The notes: a model not told the origin generated them from the sequence alone. A stretch of 64,000 nt of DNA from Paenibacillus peoriae KCTC 3763 (GCF_000236805.1 NZ_AGFX01000018.1:186001-250000), one strand, 5' to 3'. Shown: positions 1-8,893, numbered from the stretch's first letter. Numbers and translations: made by a program.

Positions 1-42
1 GACTTTTCAACTTGGGTAACCATCTATTGTGGAGGTATGATT

Positions 43-1002
43 GTGAGACTGCATCGTTTAATCGCGATTTTATTATGTATCGAGTCCAGAGGGAGAATGA
101 AGGCCAAGGAATTGGCGTTGGCACTGGAAACCTCGGTCCGCTCGATTTACAGGGATATCGACCTTTTGGCTGAAGCCGGGGTTCCGATTGTTACCGCATC
201 CGGCCCGAAGGGCGGAATTTATTTGATGGAGGGCTATACAGCCAACCTTAAACAGTTGAACGGAGGAGACGTGATTCAGCTTTATTTAACAGGCATGGGC
301 ATATATACGGGCGGGCCCACCGAATCGGGCTTAAAATTAAAAAATGCACTGCTCAAGCTGGAACAGACTATGCCAGACCCTTATCAATCGGATATTCGGA
401 AAGCCAAAGCGCGGTTTTATTTTGATGATACGCCCTGGTGGACGGAACGTGTAGCCATTCCCTGTCTGGAGACCGTGAGAGCTGCGGTGTGGGGATCTAA
501 TAAAATAACCATTCAATATTGGAAAGCTGATGGAGTCTATTCTTCTCGCCATGTACATCCCTATGGACTTGTGGTGAAAAAGGGTGATTGGTATCTCATT
601 GCCTTCTGTGAGACCGGGCAGGAGATTCGGACCTTCAAGTGCGAGCGTATCACGGAGGTCCAGCCGTCTGCGGAGGTCTTCGAGGTTCCTGTGGATTTTT
701 CGCTGGAGCAGCATTGGATGACGCAAGGAACCAGGTTTAAGCAGCTTTGCAAAAAGGAAGAGTACTATCCCGTAGTGATCCGAACGAATAAGACGCAAGC
801 TGGAATCATAGCGAACAGGCTGGAAATCATCCATTCCGTGCAGGAAGGAAGCCATTTGCATCTGACGGTCAATATGTACAGCTATGAAGCGGCTTGCCGC
901 GATGCTATGGATTGGATCGGCCGGGGTGAAATTATGGAGCCTGGGGCACTCCGACAGTTTGTGAAGGAACAGATCAGCCAGCTCCACAAGCTATATGCAT
1001 GA
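43..1002 (+). CDS. WYL-domain transcriptional regulator (YafY-like)
   Basis: About 319 residues. The N-terminus (RLHRLIAILL, then KAKELALALETSVRSIYRDI) is the HTH_11 winged helix of the DeoR/YafY group. The C-terminal half, roughly residues 140-225, is a WYL ligand-sensing domain (HVHPYGLVVKKGDWYLIAF, then RTFKCERI). I chose the GTG at 43 because GGAGGT (31-36) lies 6 nt before it, while the upstream ATG at 37 directly abuts that SD; family members also usually begin M-R-L-H-R-L. The target is unknown. It ends 42 nt from a convergent gene and has no partner gene inside the window, so a nearby target could lie to the left. Confidence 0.88.
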   Translation: MRLHRLIAILLCIESRGRMKAKELALALETSVRSIYRDIDLLAEAGVPIVTASGPKGGIYLMEGYTANLKQLNGGDVIQLYLTGMGIYTGGPTESGLKLKNALLKLEQTMPDPYQSDIRKAKARFYFDDTPWWTERVAIPCLETVRAAVWGSNKITIQYWKADGVYSSRHVHPYGLVVKKGDWYLIAFCETGQEIRTFKCERITEVQPSAEVFEVPVDFSLEQHWMTQGTRFKQLCKKEEYYPVVIRTNKTQAGIIANRLEIIHSVQEGSHLHLTVNMYSYEAACRDAMDWIGRGEIMEPGALRQFVKEQISQLHKLYA

Positions 1003-1007
1003 ATTTA

Positions 1008-1033
1008 GAAAAACACCTGCCCAGGGGCAGATG
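1008..1033 (-). terminator. Intrinsic terminator of the 1044-1289 gene
   Basis: Read on the minus strand, a 9-bp GC-rich stem (arms 1025-1033 and 1014-1022, one G-U pair, very tight loop) is followed by five T. It lies in the short gap between the convergent WYL gene and the small minus-strand gene. Confidence 0.6.
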
Positions 1034-1043
1034 CCTTTGTTTG

Positions 1044-1289
1044 TTAAGTCCAGGCCCAGAGGAATCCATCACGATCCCAGGCTATTCTGCCGCCATGAAG
1101 CTTGCGAAATGCTTTTTTGATTTCTTTTTCCAGAGATACATGACCGTGCTCGCTTATAAACACATACTGCTCTCCATACGTAGAGCGTACATATGCAATC
1201 GCATCTTCCTGTTTCAGGGTGCCTACTTCACGGATCTGCGCAACCATCCATTGTGCAATTTGTTGTTCTGTTGTAGGGGAATTGTCCAT
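1044..1289 (-). CDS. Small conserved protein of unknown function (DUF6953-type)
   Basis: 81 residues, acidic N-terminus, ending in a W-rich tail (DRDGFLWAWT). The ATG is preceded by AGGAAAGGA at a good distance, which supports a real gene. From memory it resembles the small DUF6953-type proteins of Bacillales; I cannot confirm this without a search. There is no signal peptide or membrane segment. It is monocistronic, convergent with the WYL gene, with its own terminator. Function unknown. Confidence 0.75.
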   Translation of the reverse strand: MDNSPTTEQQIAQWMVAQIREVGTLKQEDAIAYVRSTYGEQYVFISEHGHVSLEKEIKKAFRKLHGGRIAWDRDGFLWAWT

Positions 1290-1403
1290 TTTTTTGTATC
1301 CTTTCCTGCATACCGATTGAGTGCAGCCGTTCGGCTCACCTCCCTGTAGTATACGGCAACTCGGAGAATTATTGAAATTATTGAAATAAATTCACCTGGG
1401 CGG

Positions 1404-1432
1404 TTGGCGAAGTGGGCTTTATTTTGTATAAT
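1404..1432 (+). promoter_or_regulatory. Putative sigma-A promoter of the first peptide-receptor gene
   Basis: TTGGCG (1404-1409), a 17-nt spacer and TATAAT (1427-1432), about 70 nt upstream of the receptor start at 1504. Confidence 0.55.
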
Positions 1433-1503
1433 TAAGGGAATATTCACGGGAATTCTCTTTTTTTGTATTGAAATCATGCAAGTAATCCCTGGGGGTGCCT
1501 GAT

Positions 1504-2904
1504 TTGAAGGAAACAACCACAATTCGCGCAGAGCTGGAACAGTATATTAGACGAGAAGGAATTACGATTAGCAAGTTTGGGGAGAACACAGGTATTAATG
1601 CAGGAACGATCAGTGCCATTATTAACGGTAATCGGCCAATCGCGATGCTGCTGTTGGATCGGATTGGAGCAGGCATGGGGCTTGAAGAAGGAAGCCTCTA
1701 TGAGTTGTACATTGATGAGTTTATACGGAATACAGCACCGAATTGGCGACGGGTTCGGCCATTTTTGCATCGCTGTGCAGAGTTGGACAAACTGGACTGT
1801 ATTAAGCAGGTCGTGGAGTTTATGATGGACTATCTCATTTACGCCCCAGCTTTATTTGAGACGGCAGAAAAGCTATTCGGAAAAGGCAAGCATGAGGCTG
1901 CGGCCATTATCTATAGAAATGTCTCGGATAGTGAGAAATACCAACATTCCGAACGTCTGGCTCTTTGCCAGTATCGGTTATTCACGATTGCCATTGGTGA
2001 TGATCAGGATGAAAATTTATGGGCGGCTACACACTTTGAGAGCTTTGTGGATCGACTGAGTGAAGCAGACCAACTGGAGGCCTTAAAAGACTTGGCTAAT
2101 ACCTATGCCTCCTTGCGACGTTGGGATAAAGTAGAATGGTTAGCTGAAAAAATGGGCCAAAAAGCCAAGGTGCAATACGAGCAAAAATACGGGAATACCA
2201 GAAGATCAGAGCGTGGCAAGGAACCGAAGGGTCCTTTGTTTATGTACATTGTGTATTCCTATGTGATGCGCGCCGGGGTGTGGGATGAGCGCGGGGATTA
2301 TCAGAAGGCACTGGAATATGTATCCTTGTATTCTGATTTGAGCTGGGTAAAAGAGGATACAGAAGAAGCGCGCCGTTTGAAGGCCCTTTGTAGCAACTGG
2401 GCTAAGGCCAACGGGTATCTCTATCAGGTGATGTCCGGCAGCCTGGACGTGATTCCACAGTATGTAGACTACTTGGAGAAAAACGAAGGCGAAATTCTAG
2501 TAGGGTTGCATAAAATTATGGTGGCGGCTAACCGTTATGATTTTAATGTCGATTTTGTACTACAGCGTTTTGAAAACCAAATTGAGGCATTAGCAGATCA
2601 GCATGTCAAGGTAGGCACCTATACAGAGCAAATGTCAGCAGATCTCTATGCACGATTTTTGGCAGAGATGGCTTGTTATGATCTCAATAAAGATCGCTAT
2701 ACCAAAGGTATGAAATTCTTGCTGGAAAGCCTTTCTTATTCCGTCATGCTGAATGGCAATCCTGTTACAATCAAATGTGTAGGATTATTCGAAAAGTATC
2801 GGCATACTGCCTCTTCTGAGGACAAAAAGGAATATAAAAACTTACTTGGAGAGGTAGAATATATTCATGATAAAAAAGATCATTTTTACTCTGCTCGCAT
2901 TTAA
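1504..2904 (+). CDS. RRNPP-type peptide receptor (AloR/AimR-like), HTH plus helical repeats
   Basis: About 466 residues. Residues 1-60 form an XRE-like helix-turn-helix (ISKFGENTGINAGTISAIING). The rest is an all-helical TPR-like repeat region (EKLFGKGKHEAAAIIYRNV, ERLALCQYRLF), as in intracellular receptors of secreted peptides. I place the start at TTG 1504: GGGGGTG lies 6-7 nt before it, and the N-terminus then aligns residue for residue with the paralogue at 43562 (both reach T-I-R-A-E at residues 6-10); the GTG at 1495 has no good SD. A short pro-peptide gene overlaps its last 38 bases. This matches the AimR-like orphan (Alo) systems reported in P. polymyxa (Voichek et al. 2020, recalled). 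Regulated genes are not evident here. Confidence 0.85.
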   Translation: MKETTTIRAELEQYIRREGITISKFGENTGINAGTISAIINGNRPIAMLLLDRIGAGMGLEEGSLYELYIDEFIRNTAPNWRRVRPFLHRCAELDKLDCIKQVVEFMMDYLIYAPALFETAEKLFGKGKHEAAAIIYRNVSDSEKYQHSERLALCQYRLFTIAIGDDQDENLWAATHFESFVDRLSEADQLEALKDLANTYASLRRWDKVEWLAEKMGQKAKVQYEQKYGNTRRSERGKEPKGPLFMYIVYSYVMRAGVWDERGDYQKALEYVSLYSDLSWVKEDTEEARRLKALCSNWAKANGYLYQVMSGSLDVIPQYVDYLEKNEGEILVGLHKIMVAANRYDFNVDFVLQRFENQIEALADQHVKVGTYTEQMSADLYARFLAEMACYDLNKDRYTKGMKFLLESLSYSVMLNGNPVTIKCVGLFEKYRHTASSEDKKEYKNLLGEVEYIHDKKDHFYSARI

Positions 2905-3019
2905 TGCTTTTATTCTGTTGAGTTTTTCAATCGTTGCTCCTTCGTTTGAAGAGTCCAGCTGCGTTCGCAGTCATGGAATGGGAGGTTGGTCGTATTCATC
3001 CTTTGATACATCAGCTTAA
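2867..3019 (+). CDS. Secreted signalling pro-peptide of the receptor at 1504
   Basis: 50 residues, too short for routine ORF calling. ATG 2867 is preceded by GGAGAGG (2848-2854) inside the receptor gene and overlaps the receptor end by 38 nt in the +1 frame. The N-terminus is a classic export signal: MIKK, then a hydrophobic stretch to about residue 24 (FTLLAFNAFILLSFSIVA). The polar tail (from PSFEESS to SSFDTSA) would carry the mature peptide, probably a short C-terminal segment. The layout (receptor first, overlapping MIKK-type pro-peptide second) is repeated at 44922-45047, which strongly supports both. The exact processed peptide cannot be read from sequence. Confidence 0.8.
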   Translation: MIKKIIFTLLAFNAFILLSFSIVAPSFEESSCVRSHGMGGWSYSSFDTSA

Positions 3020-3043
3020 AAAGGTCTGGGTTGATGGTAACTC

Positions 3044-3081
3044 AAAAAGGTATTCTCTTGTGAAAAGAGGATACCTTTTTT
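3044..3081. terminator. Bidirectional terminator between pro-peptide and SgrR-like gene
   Basis: AAAAAGGTAT and ATACCTTTTT arms with CTCTT/AAGAG inside and a short GTGA loop. An A-run precedes and a T-run follows, so it can work for both convergent units. Confidence 0.85.
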
Positions 3082-3116
3082 GGTTTGTCCCATTACACTC
3101 GAATGGGCTGCTTGTC

Positions 3117-4859
3117 TTATGAAGGGTTGGATGATGGAGATAAAGCGGGTGGAAACCAGACATGACGCAGATCCACCCAGCCCTGACTATTAAAGGATAC
3201 GCCACGCACAGAAGGGAGATAGGCCGTCTGAACGGGCTTCTCATATAAAATGTGCAGTTGGTGCTCCTGAATGAGCCGTGTTTCAATATGTTCAAATAGC
3301 TGCGCCCTGACGGTATGATCGGATTCGCGTGTAATTCCACGCAGCAGTCTTTCGATATCCACACGGCTATGCGGCTCCACATGGCCGGACACGTTGAGAT
3401 ACAGATCAAACAAGCGCAGTTGCTCATCACGGTCACGAAATAGAGAGAAAAAGATCAAATCCGACTCCATGCGAATCGATGAGCTTTTGAACTCATTCAT
3501 GGATGCGGCTACGATATTACAGGTATATCCCCAGGCTTCGAGCTGGGCCGCGACCCGGTCTGCATCTGCTCTATACTCGGGAATAGTGGCAATTTGCAAC
3601 ACCGCCAGTGGCTCATATGAATCATCAGGCACTCCCACCTCTTCGGGAGGAAGGTTGCGCTGCTCCAGACATGCTACGATCCGGGCGCGCACGTGCGGGT
3701 TGCGCAGCGGCCCATCCTTGTAAGTGTTGCATGTAATAAATTTGCATACCGAAGCTGCTGAGTGAATTTGGCTCCATGCGGCATCTGTGCCTCCCGCGGA
3801 TATGGGATTATGGATGATGTGAAAAGAAGAAGCGTTATCCTCCGTATCCGGCGATTCCAGCTTGGTCGCCCACGGGAGCTGTACAATCTCTACCCGATCC
3901 AGATGGGCCCTGCCTTGAAAATAAGGTGCAAAAGCCTCCAGTATACAGAGGCTTTCATTCATTTCGGTGACCTTGAACGCCCCTGTACCGACAGGACGGA
4001 TGCCAAAGGCGGCTTCACCCGCCTGATTCAGCTCACGCGGCACAATCGCAGCGCGGCTGGTACACAGGAAGGACAGAAACAGCTCGTTCGGCTCTTTTAG
4101 CTCGAAGCGTACCATGGTTGGACTTACTGCCTGCACGTGCCGAATTTGCCGGACGATAAAATGGTACAGTCTCCTTCCCGGTGCGCGACGCAGTCGCTCA
4201 AAGGTATAGACGACGTCATCGGCGGTCAATATTTTGCCGTTATGGAACAGCACTTCCTTGCGCAGGAAAAAGGTCCACTGCGTACGGGTGGCGTCCACCT
4301 CCCAAGCGTGCGCCAGCCCCGGCAAAATCTCGCCGCTTTCGTTCGCCCGGCGGGCCAGCCCATCAAAGACGTGGCTGGATACGAAGGATTCAGCGAGCCA
4401 GTTCAAGTACAGCGGGTCCAGCGTATAGAGCTGCTGGCGAATAGGCAGACGCAGCGTGTCGATCTGCTGCTGATCGCTGCGCACCTCCGCGTGATGGCCG
4501 AAGTAATTCAGCAGCCAGCCCTGCAAATGCTCCTGCATCGTGGAGGAGCGCGAATGAGCCCGGATTTCATCCAGCGCACGCTTGATGTCATGGCGGTCAA
4601 TGGCCTGCATCATGGACTGTACAGCAATGTCTTCCGGCTGAATCAGGAAGCGCAGGCTGGAGCGGCGGCCCCGGCCTCGGCGGGGAGTCCATTGAATCCA
4701 GTCATGCTGCTCCATTTTCTGAACGATCATCAAGGCATTGCGGTGGGTGCAGTCAAAAATAGCCGCCAGCTCATCCAGCGTAGTCTCTACGGTATGATCC
4801 TCGTCTTTGTCGTCAGCGGTGTGGGAGTGAAGCTGCAAAAATTGGGCATGAAGTTTCAT
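3117..4859 (-). CDS. SgrR-like transcriptional regulator with fused solute-binding domain
   Basis: 580 residues. Residues 1-110 are the SgrR-type winged helix (LDELAAIFDCTHRNALMIVQ, then WTPRRGRGRRS). Residues ~150-570 are an oligopeptide/solute-binding (SBP_bac_5) fold (LNWLAESFVSSHVFDGLARR, then WTFFLRKEVLFHNG). There is no signal peptide, so the binding domain senses ligand in the cytoplasm, as in the family founder SgrR of E. coli (sugar-phosphate stress). The ATG at 4859 has GGAG about 10 nt upstream. Bacillales carry many such regulators, often next to a transporter they control; the divergent neighbour here is a membrane protein, so the target is uncertain. The N-terminal half of the gene is GC-rich compared with its end. 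Confidence 0.88.
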   Translation of the reverse strand: MKLHAQFLQLHSHTADDKDEDHTVETTLDELAAIFDCTHRNALMIVQKMEQHDWIQWTPRRGRGRRSSLRFLIQPEDIAVQSMMQAIDRHDIKRALDEIRAHSRSSTMQEHLQGWLLNYFGHHAEVRSDQQQIDTLRLPIRQQLYTLDPLYLNWLAESFVSSHVFDGLARRANESGEILPGLAHAWEVDATRTQWTFFLRKEVLFHNGKILTADDVVYTFERLRRAPGRRLYHFIVRQIRHVQAVSPTMVRFELKEPNELFLSFLCTSRAAIVPRELNQAGEAAFGIRPVGTGAFKVTEMNESLCILEAFAPYFQGRAHLDRVEIVQLPWATKLESPDTEDNASSFHIIHNPISAGGTDAAWSQIHSAASVCKFITCNTYKDGPLRNPHVRARIVACLEQRNLPPEEVGVPDDSYEPLAVLQIATIPEYRADADRVAAQLEAWGYTCNIVAASMNEFKSSSIRMESDLIFFSLFRDRDEQLRLFDLYLNVSGHVEPHSRVDIERLLRGITRESDHTVRAQLFEHIETRLIQEHQLHILYEKPVQTAYLPSVRGVSFNSQGWVDLRHVWFPPALSPSSNPS

Positions 4860-5005
4860 TCATAGTCGCTCCGTTTCCTCTATAGATGATTAAAGCGCAG
4901 CCGCTTATATAAAATAGGAAATTTTGTTTCAATTAATTTCTCTTTATCTTCTTATTTTATCATCTACAATAAGGGTTATAAAGCATATTTGTGGAGGTAT
5001 TTACC

Positions 5006-6517
5006 ATGGATGACAAGATGAGTGGAACGTCTCTGCCGGAATCGTCGTTTTTGTCCGCCTTTGCTGGCGCCATTGTGCTCGCGCTGGTTCATCAATATCT
5101 GTTTTACGGACATGGGCTGGGCGTGTCTATGCCTGTTTTTGTCATTGTGTTTTACGCCTATATGTTTGTCTTCAATCGAGATCGCATTCAGCTGGGTTCA
5201 TGGATAGGGCGTCTGCTGTCTGTCATCATTATCATGCTGGCATTGACGTATGCACTGTTCAATAACCCGGTTCTATATGTGTTAAATGCGCTGGCTATAC
5301 CCGCTCTGATTAGTGTACATATGGTGCTGCTATTAGGGGAGAAAAGGTATGGCTGGTCGGAGCCCGGTATGATCGGTCAGGCGTTAAGCCATTGGTTTTA
5401 TCAAAATATGCGCCATATCTCGACTCCGTTTCGGATGTTCAAGAGGGCAGCCTTTCGGAATGTAAAGGATGAGCGTAAGCGTGTACTGGGCAAAGTGCTG
5501 ATCGGTTTGATCATCGCCTTGCCATTGCTGTTCATCATTGTATCCTTGCTGGCTTCGGCAGATGGGATGTTTGAGAAGCTGTTATCCGGCATACCTGAGT
5601 GGATTGGCACGTGGTCCTTTGGGAACGGGATGGTGCGGCTGATCTGGACCTGCTTTTTTACCTTCTGTTTCTTCTGTTATTTGTGGGGGTTCGTGCATCC
5701 TGCCCCGCGTGGTACAGAGAGAGAAGCTCAGTCGTCAGCAGTACCTTATCACGAGCCAGTCGCGATCAAGTTTGATCCGGTGATCACGGCTACCGTGCTG
5801 ATCGTCATGAATCTGGTGTATGTCGTGTTTGTGGTGCTGCAGTTTGGGTATTTGTTTGGTGCATGGGAAGGTGCTTTACCCGCAGGAACCTCGTATGCAG
5901 AATATGCAAGAAGGGGATTCGGGGAGCTGGTGCTGGTCACAGGTATCAATTTTATACTGATGATCAGTGTGTTGAAGTGGACTGAATTCAGCTCAAGCAT
6001 ATTGCAAAAAATCAACAGCGGTCTGCTCTATATACTTGTTGGCTGCTCGGGTGTGATGCTCTATTCGGGATATACCCGGCTGGTCATGTATGAAGAGGCA
6101 TACGGCTATACGTACACCCGCTATCTGGTACACGCGTTTATGATCTTTCTGGGCTTGCTGCTGCTCATTGCAGCCGTGCGTATTCATGTTCGCCAGCTGC
6201 CGCTGGCAAAATATTATATTGTACTTGCGCTGGTGGCTTATGTCGTCGTGAACTATGTGGGGATTGATGTACGTATTGCCGAAAATAATCTCGAGCGGTA
6301 TCGCACGACATCGGTGATAGATAAGGAATATTTGAGTGGGTTATCGGCGGATGCCATTCCGTTACTGATTGAATTTAGCCGCAAGGAACATGGAGCGATG
6401 GATGAGTACCTGCAAGGGCGTCTGATGAGCATGACAAGGGAAGAGACGGCGTGGCCTGCGTTCAATTGGGCTAAGTATCGAGCGCAGCAGGAGCTGCAAG
6501 ACTATATTTTGGAATGA
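5006..6517 (+). CDS. DUF4173/DUF4153-like multipass membrane protein
   Basis: About 503 residues with roughly 11-12 hydrophobic segments (for example FAGAIVLALVHQYLFY near the start and YYIVLALVAYVVVNYVGIDV near residue 410). A cytoplasmic loop follows segment 5 (FRMFKRAAFRNVKDERKR). The C-terminal pattern RIAENNLERY before a helical tail is typical of DUF4173 proteins. The ATG at 5006 is chosen because GGAGGT (4993-4998) lies 7-8 nt upstream; a GTG at 4991 would put that SD inside the gene. It is the first gene of a likely three-gene operon with 6531-7097 and 7107-7256. Function unknown. Confidence 0.82.
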   Translation: MDDKMSGTSLPESSFLSAFAGAIVLALVHQYLFYGHGLGVSMPVFVIVFYAYMFVFNRDRIQLGSWIGRLLSVIIIMLALTYALFNNPVLYVLNALAIPALISVHMVLLLGEKRYGWSEPGMIGQALSHWFYQNMRHISTPFRMFKRAAFRNVKDERKRVLGKVLIGLIIALPLLFIIVSLLASADGMFEKLLSGIPEWIGTWSFGNGMVRLIWTCFFTFCFFCYLWGFVHPAPRGTEREAQSSAVPYHEPVAIKFDPVITATVLIVMNLVYVVFVVLQFGYLFGAWEGALPAGTSYAEYARRGFGELVLVTGINFILMISVLKWTEFSSSILQKINSGLLYILVGCSGVMLYSGYTRLVMYEEAYGYTYTRYLVHAFMIFLGLLLLIAAVRIHVRQLPLAKYYIVLALVAYVVVNYVGIDVRIAENNLERYRTTSVIDKEYLSGLSADAIPLLIEFSRKEHGAMDEYLQGRLMSMTREETAWPAFNWAKYRAQQELQDYILE

Positions 6518-6530
6518 GAGGTGCTTGAGA

Positions 6531-7097
6531 ATGATCGGAACAGATACGTTACAAGGGATGGTATTGGAGTTGCAGGGTGAAATGTCACAGTATCGGCATC
6601 AGTTTGGTACACGACGGAACGAATTTATCACGGAGGCTATGTCCTGCGGAATGAGTGAGGAGGAGGCCCACTCCTATGCAATCCAGAGCATCGGTCCGGT
6701 CGTTCCCGTCGAGTGCATGCCTACGTTAGCTCCCGGTAAAACCCGGCCGCTCAGTCCATTGCTGGCAGCGCGATACCGATATACAGGGGATTGGAAGGAC
6801 ATCGACGAGCATCTGCTCCTGCCTGATGAAGTTCTACGGATTGCACGTACAGAGCAATTTCGCGGCTGGATCAGCGATATGCGGAATTACTGGGTAGAAT
6901 CGGCTCCCTACCGATTCGGGGATGATCGTCTTTCGCTGCTGTCGGTTGCCAATGAGCAGGAAGGTCACTTTTCCATGCTCGTCTGGAAGGAGCCCGGTGA
7001 AGAGCCGGAGGTATGGACGTATGCTTCCCAGCATGAGTACCGGTTCAGTCATTTGCTCCACTGGTTTAAGTGGCTGAACGGACGGAGTGAAGAATGA
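6531..7097 (+). CDS. Hypothetical protein, operon partner of the DUF4173-like gene
   Basis: 188 residues, soluble. Residues 8-60 (LELQGEMSQYRHQFGTRRNE, then MSEEEAHSYAIQSIGP) resemble the short helical pre-domain seen before some permease-associated regions. The remainder is mixed, with W-rich segments and DDRLSLLSVANEQEGHFSML, reminiscent of SMI1/KNR4-type domains but too weak to assign. The ATG at 6531 has GAGAGGTG 7 nt upstream; a TTG at 6525 is less likely. It starts 13 nt after the membrane-protein stop, so co-transcription is expected. Function unknown. Confidence 0.72.
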   Translation: MIGTDTLQGMVLELQGEMSQYRHQFGTRRNEFITEAMSCGMSEEEAHSYAIQSIGPVVPVECMPTLAPGKTRPLSPLLAARYRYTGDWKDIDEHLLLPDEVLRIARTEQFRGWISDMRNYWVESAPYRFGDDRLSLLSVANEQEGHFSMLVWKEPGEEPEVWTYASQHEYRFSHLLHWFKWLNGRSEE

Positions 7098-7106
7098 GAG
7101 GTACAG

Positions 7107-7256
7107 ATGATGAAAAAGAATTGTAATTGGATCATGCTATTTATCGGGATTGCTCTGATGGTGGGAGCTGCGGACTATTTTACACAAGCTATACCTACAA
7201 ATACTCCCGAGCTTATCGTTCCAACCGTAATCAGTAAAGAAAGCCTTCAACTATAG
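7107..7256 (+). CDS. Small single-span membrane or exported protein
   Basis: 49 residues, starting 9 nt after the preceding stop with GAGAGG just upstream. Residues 1-8 (MMKKNCNW) are basic, followed by one hydrophobic stretch (IMLFIGIALMVGAA) and a polar, proline-containing tail (TPELIVPTVISKESLQL). This fits a signal anchor or secreted small protein. Position and SD suggest it is the third gene of the DUF4173 operon. No family recognised. Confidence 0.6.
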   Translation: MMKKNCNWIMLFIGIALMVGAADYFTQAIPTNTPELIVPTVISKESLQL

Positions 7257-7270
7257 ATTAACAAAAAGCA

Positions 7271-8215
7271 TTATTGCCCTTTCCTCCGCTCATATCGTTG
7301 GGACATTCTTTCAATTCTACGGAACATTTCTTCTCTTACGTCCGCCGGCTTCAGGCATTCACATTGGTCACCGAAACTGAGTAGAAGATTGTAGCCGAAA
7401 TCATCAGCGATAAATGGAAAATGAACCATGAAATAGTTATCTCCATATGGCGTGATATGCTCGCTGCTGCAATAATCCAGCATCCGATCTCTAAGGGATT
7501 CGTGAATCAGCAATTGGATGGGTCTCTGCTTTTGAGACATGATACTGGTGAATTCGGAGATCGATTCAGGTAATTCCCTACGGGTAAAGGTCTCATCCAG
7601 AACTTCCAGCTGGGATATACGGGATAATTTGAATAAGCGAAAGTCCTGCTTATGAAGGCAAAAACCTTGAACATACCAATGATTTTCCTTTAACACGAGC
7701 TTGTACGGTTCAATCTTGCGGGTGCTCATCTGGCCTTTGCGGTCAGAATATTGGAAGGATAGAAGAGAATGTTTTTGAAGGGCAGTTTTAATCATTTCTA
7801 AAAACACCTGCAAATTTACATTGCCCATCCAAGGTTTGAGGTCGATCATGATTTGACTTGATTTCAGTTCTATTTCATGAGCCTGCTCTGTTGGCATAAG
7901 GCTTTTGACTTTGGCAAGTGTACCTAACATCTGTTCGCGGGTCAGCATGGGTGAAATGCTTCCAAGCCCCATCAGAAGTGTTGTAATATCGGCAGGTGTG
8001 AACACTTTTTTATCCACTTTATATTCATCCATGATACAGAATCCACCGTTCACGCCAGGAGCCGATACGATAGGTATACCCGCCATGTTGATGGTCTCAA
8101 TATCTCTATAAATGGTCCGGAGTGAAACCTCAAACATGTCAGATAGAGACTTTGCGCTCATTCTTTTACGTTCAAGCAGAACCATAATAATAGAAATCAG
8201 TCGGTCAATTTTCAT
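7271..8215 (-). CDS. WYL-domain transcriptional regulator (YafY-like)
   Basis: 314 residues. The N-terminal HTH_11 (DRLISIIMVLL, then KSLSDMFEVSLRTIYRDIET) is followed by a linker (GVNGGFCIMDEY) and, from about residue 150, a WYL domain (RKIEPYKLVLKENHWYVQGF, then FRLFKLSRISQLEVL). It is divergent from the flavin-fold gene at 8316, the usual arrangement for such regulators controlling a neighbouring PNPOx-like gene. The intergenic region (8216-8315) would hold the operator. Confidence 0.88.
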   Translation of the reverse strand: MKIDRLISIIMVLLERKRMSAKSLSDMFEVSLRTIYRDIETINMAGIPIVSAPGVNGGFCIMDEYKVDKKVFTPADITTLLMGLGSISPMLTREQMLGTLAKVKSLMPTEQAHEIELKSSQIMIDLKPWMGNVNLQVFLEMIKTALQKHSLLSFQYSDRKGQMSTRKIEPYKLVLKENHWYVQGFCLHKQDFRLFKLSRISQLEVLDETFTRRELPESISEFTSIMSQKQRPIQLLIHESLRDRMLDYCSSEHITPYGDNYFMVHFPFIADDFGYNLLLSFGDQCECLKPADVREEMFRRIERMSQRYERRKGQ

Positions 8216-8315
8216 GTAGTATCAGCCTTTTTATTTTTATTCTGAATTGTTGCCATATAGCTGTCAATGGTCGGTGATAGAATCATGTGGTAAAGCAATT
8301 TAGGAGGCTGATTAT

Positions 8316-8744
8316 ATGAGCAACATGCAAGGGTATTACGAGATTTTAGAAGAGACGAACAGGATCGCTTTGGCAACATCGGTCGACAACATTCCCAATG
8401 TCAGAAATGTCAATTTTGCTTATGACACCAACAGGCCGGGAGTTATTTATTTCACGTCAGATCGGAGAAATCAGAAGGTTGCCGAGTTTGGGCAAAATAA
8501 TAAAGTAGCTTTTACAACGATCCCGACAGAAGGCATTCCTCATATTCGTTCCCACCATGCTTTTGTTGAGAAGAGTAAGTATTCCATAGACGAGGTAAAG
8601 GAGCTATTTTTGGCAAAGGTTCCAGGGTATGATGAAATTCTGTCGGGTCTCCGTGAGACACTGGAGGTTTTTGAAATCCAAATCAAGGAAGCCACGATCG
8701 TTTTGGGATACGATCAACAACCGAGTCAGATCAGGTTCGAGTAA
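8316..8744 (+). CDS. Pyridoxamine 5'-phosphate oxidase-like (flavin-binding split barrel) protein
   Basis: 142 residues. The pattern NRIALATSVDNIPNVRNVNF, then YFTSDRRNQKVAEFGQNNKV, fits the small PNPOx-like/FMN-binding split-barrel proteins. These bind FMN, F420 or haem and often act as stress-related reductases; the substrate cannot be predicted. The ATG follows TTTAGGAGG. It is probably controlled by the divergent WYL regulator. Confidence 0.82.
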   Translation: MSNMQGYYEILEETNRIALATSVDNIPNVRNVNFAYDTNRPGVIYFTSDRRNQKVAEFGQNNKVAFTTIPTEGIPHIRSHHAFVEKSKYSIDEVKELFLAKVPGYDEILSGLRETLEVFEIQIKEATIVLGYDQQPSQIRFE

Positions 8745-8860
8745 TAGGCAAAGAAACATTTCAGCTACTAAGCTACAAAATAGTGAATAATGTGGACAAG
8801 CCATTTTCTCTACCCGCAAAGATCCATGTAACAGCAGCCGCATCAAGCGGCTAAGAACAG

Positions 8861-8893
8861 GGCATACGGCATGAGCTGTATGTCTTATTTTTT
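8861..8893 (+). terminator. Terminator in the 8745-9088 gap
   Basis: GGCATACGGC pairs with GCTGTATGTC around an ATGA loop (two G-U pairs), then TTATTTTTTT. It likely ends transcription from the PNPOx-like gene. Nothing else recognisable was seen in this 344-nt gap except the promoter region of the next gene. Confidence 0.7.

Noticed and set aside
337-987. 216-residue minus-strand ORF opposite the WYL regulator
   Set aside because: Shadow of a clear family member on the plus strand; no SD or recognisable domain.
2934-3122. 62-residue ORF after the first receptor
   Set aside because: Frame differs from the signal-peptide-bearing ORF 2867-3019, lacks an SD, and runs through the terminator.
4137-4865. 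242-residue plus-strand ORF opposite the SgrR-like gene
   Set aside because: Lies in the GC-rich coding part of the SgrR gene; the opposite strand has clear HTH and binding-protein motifs.
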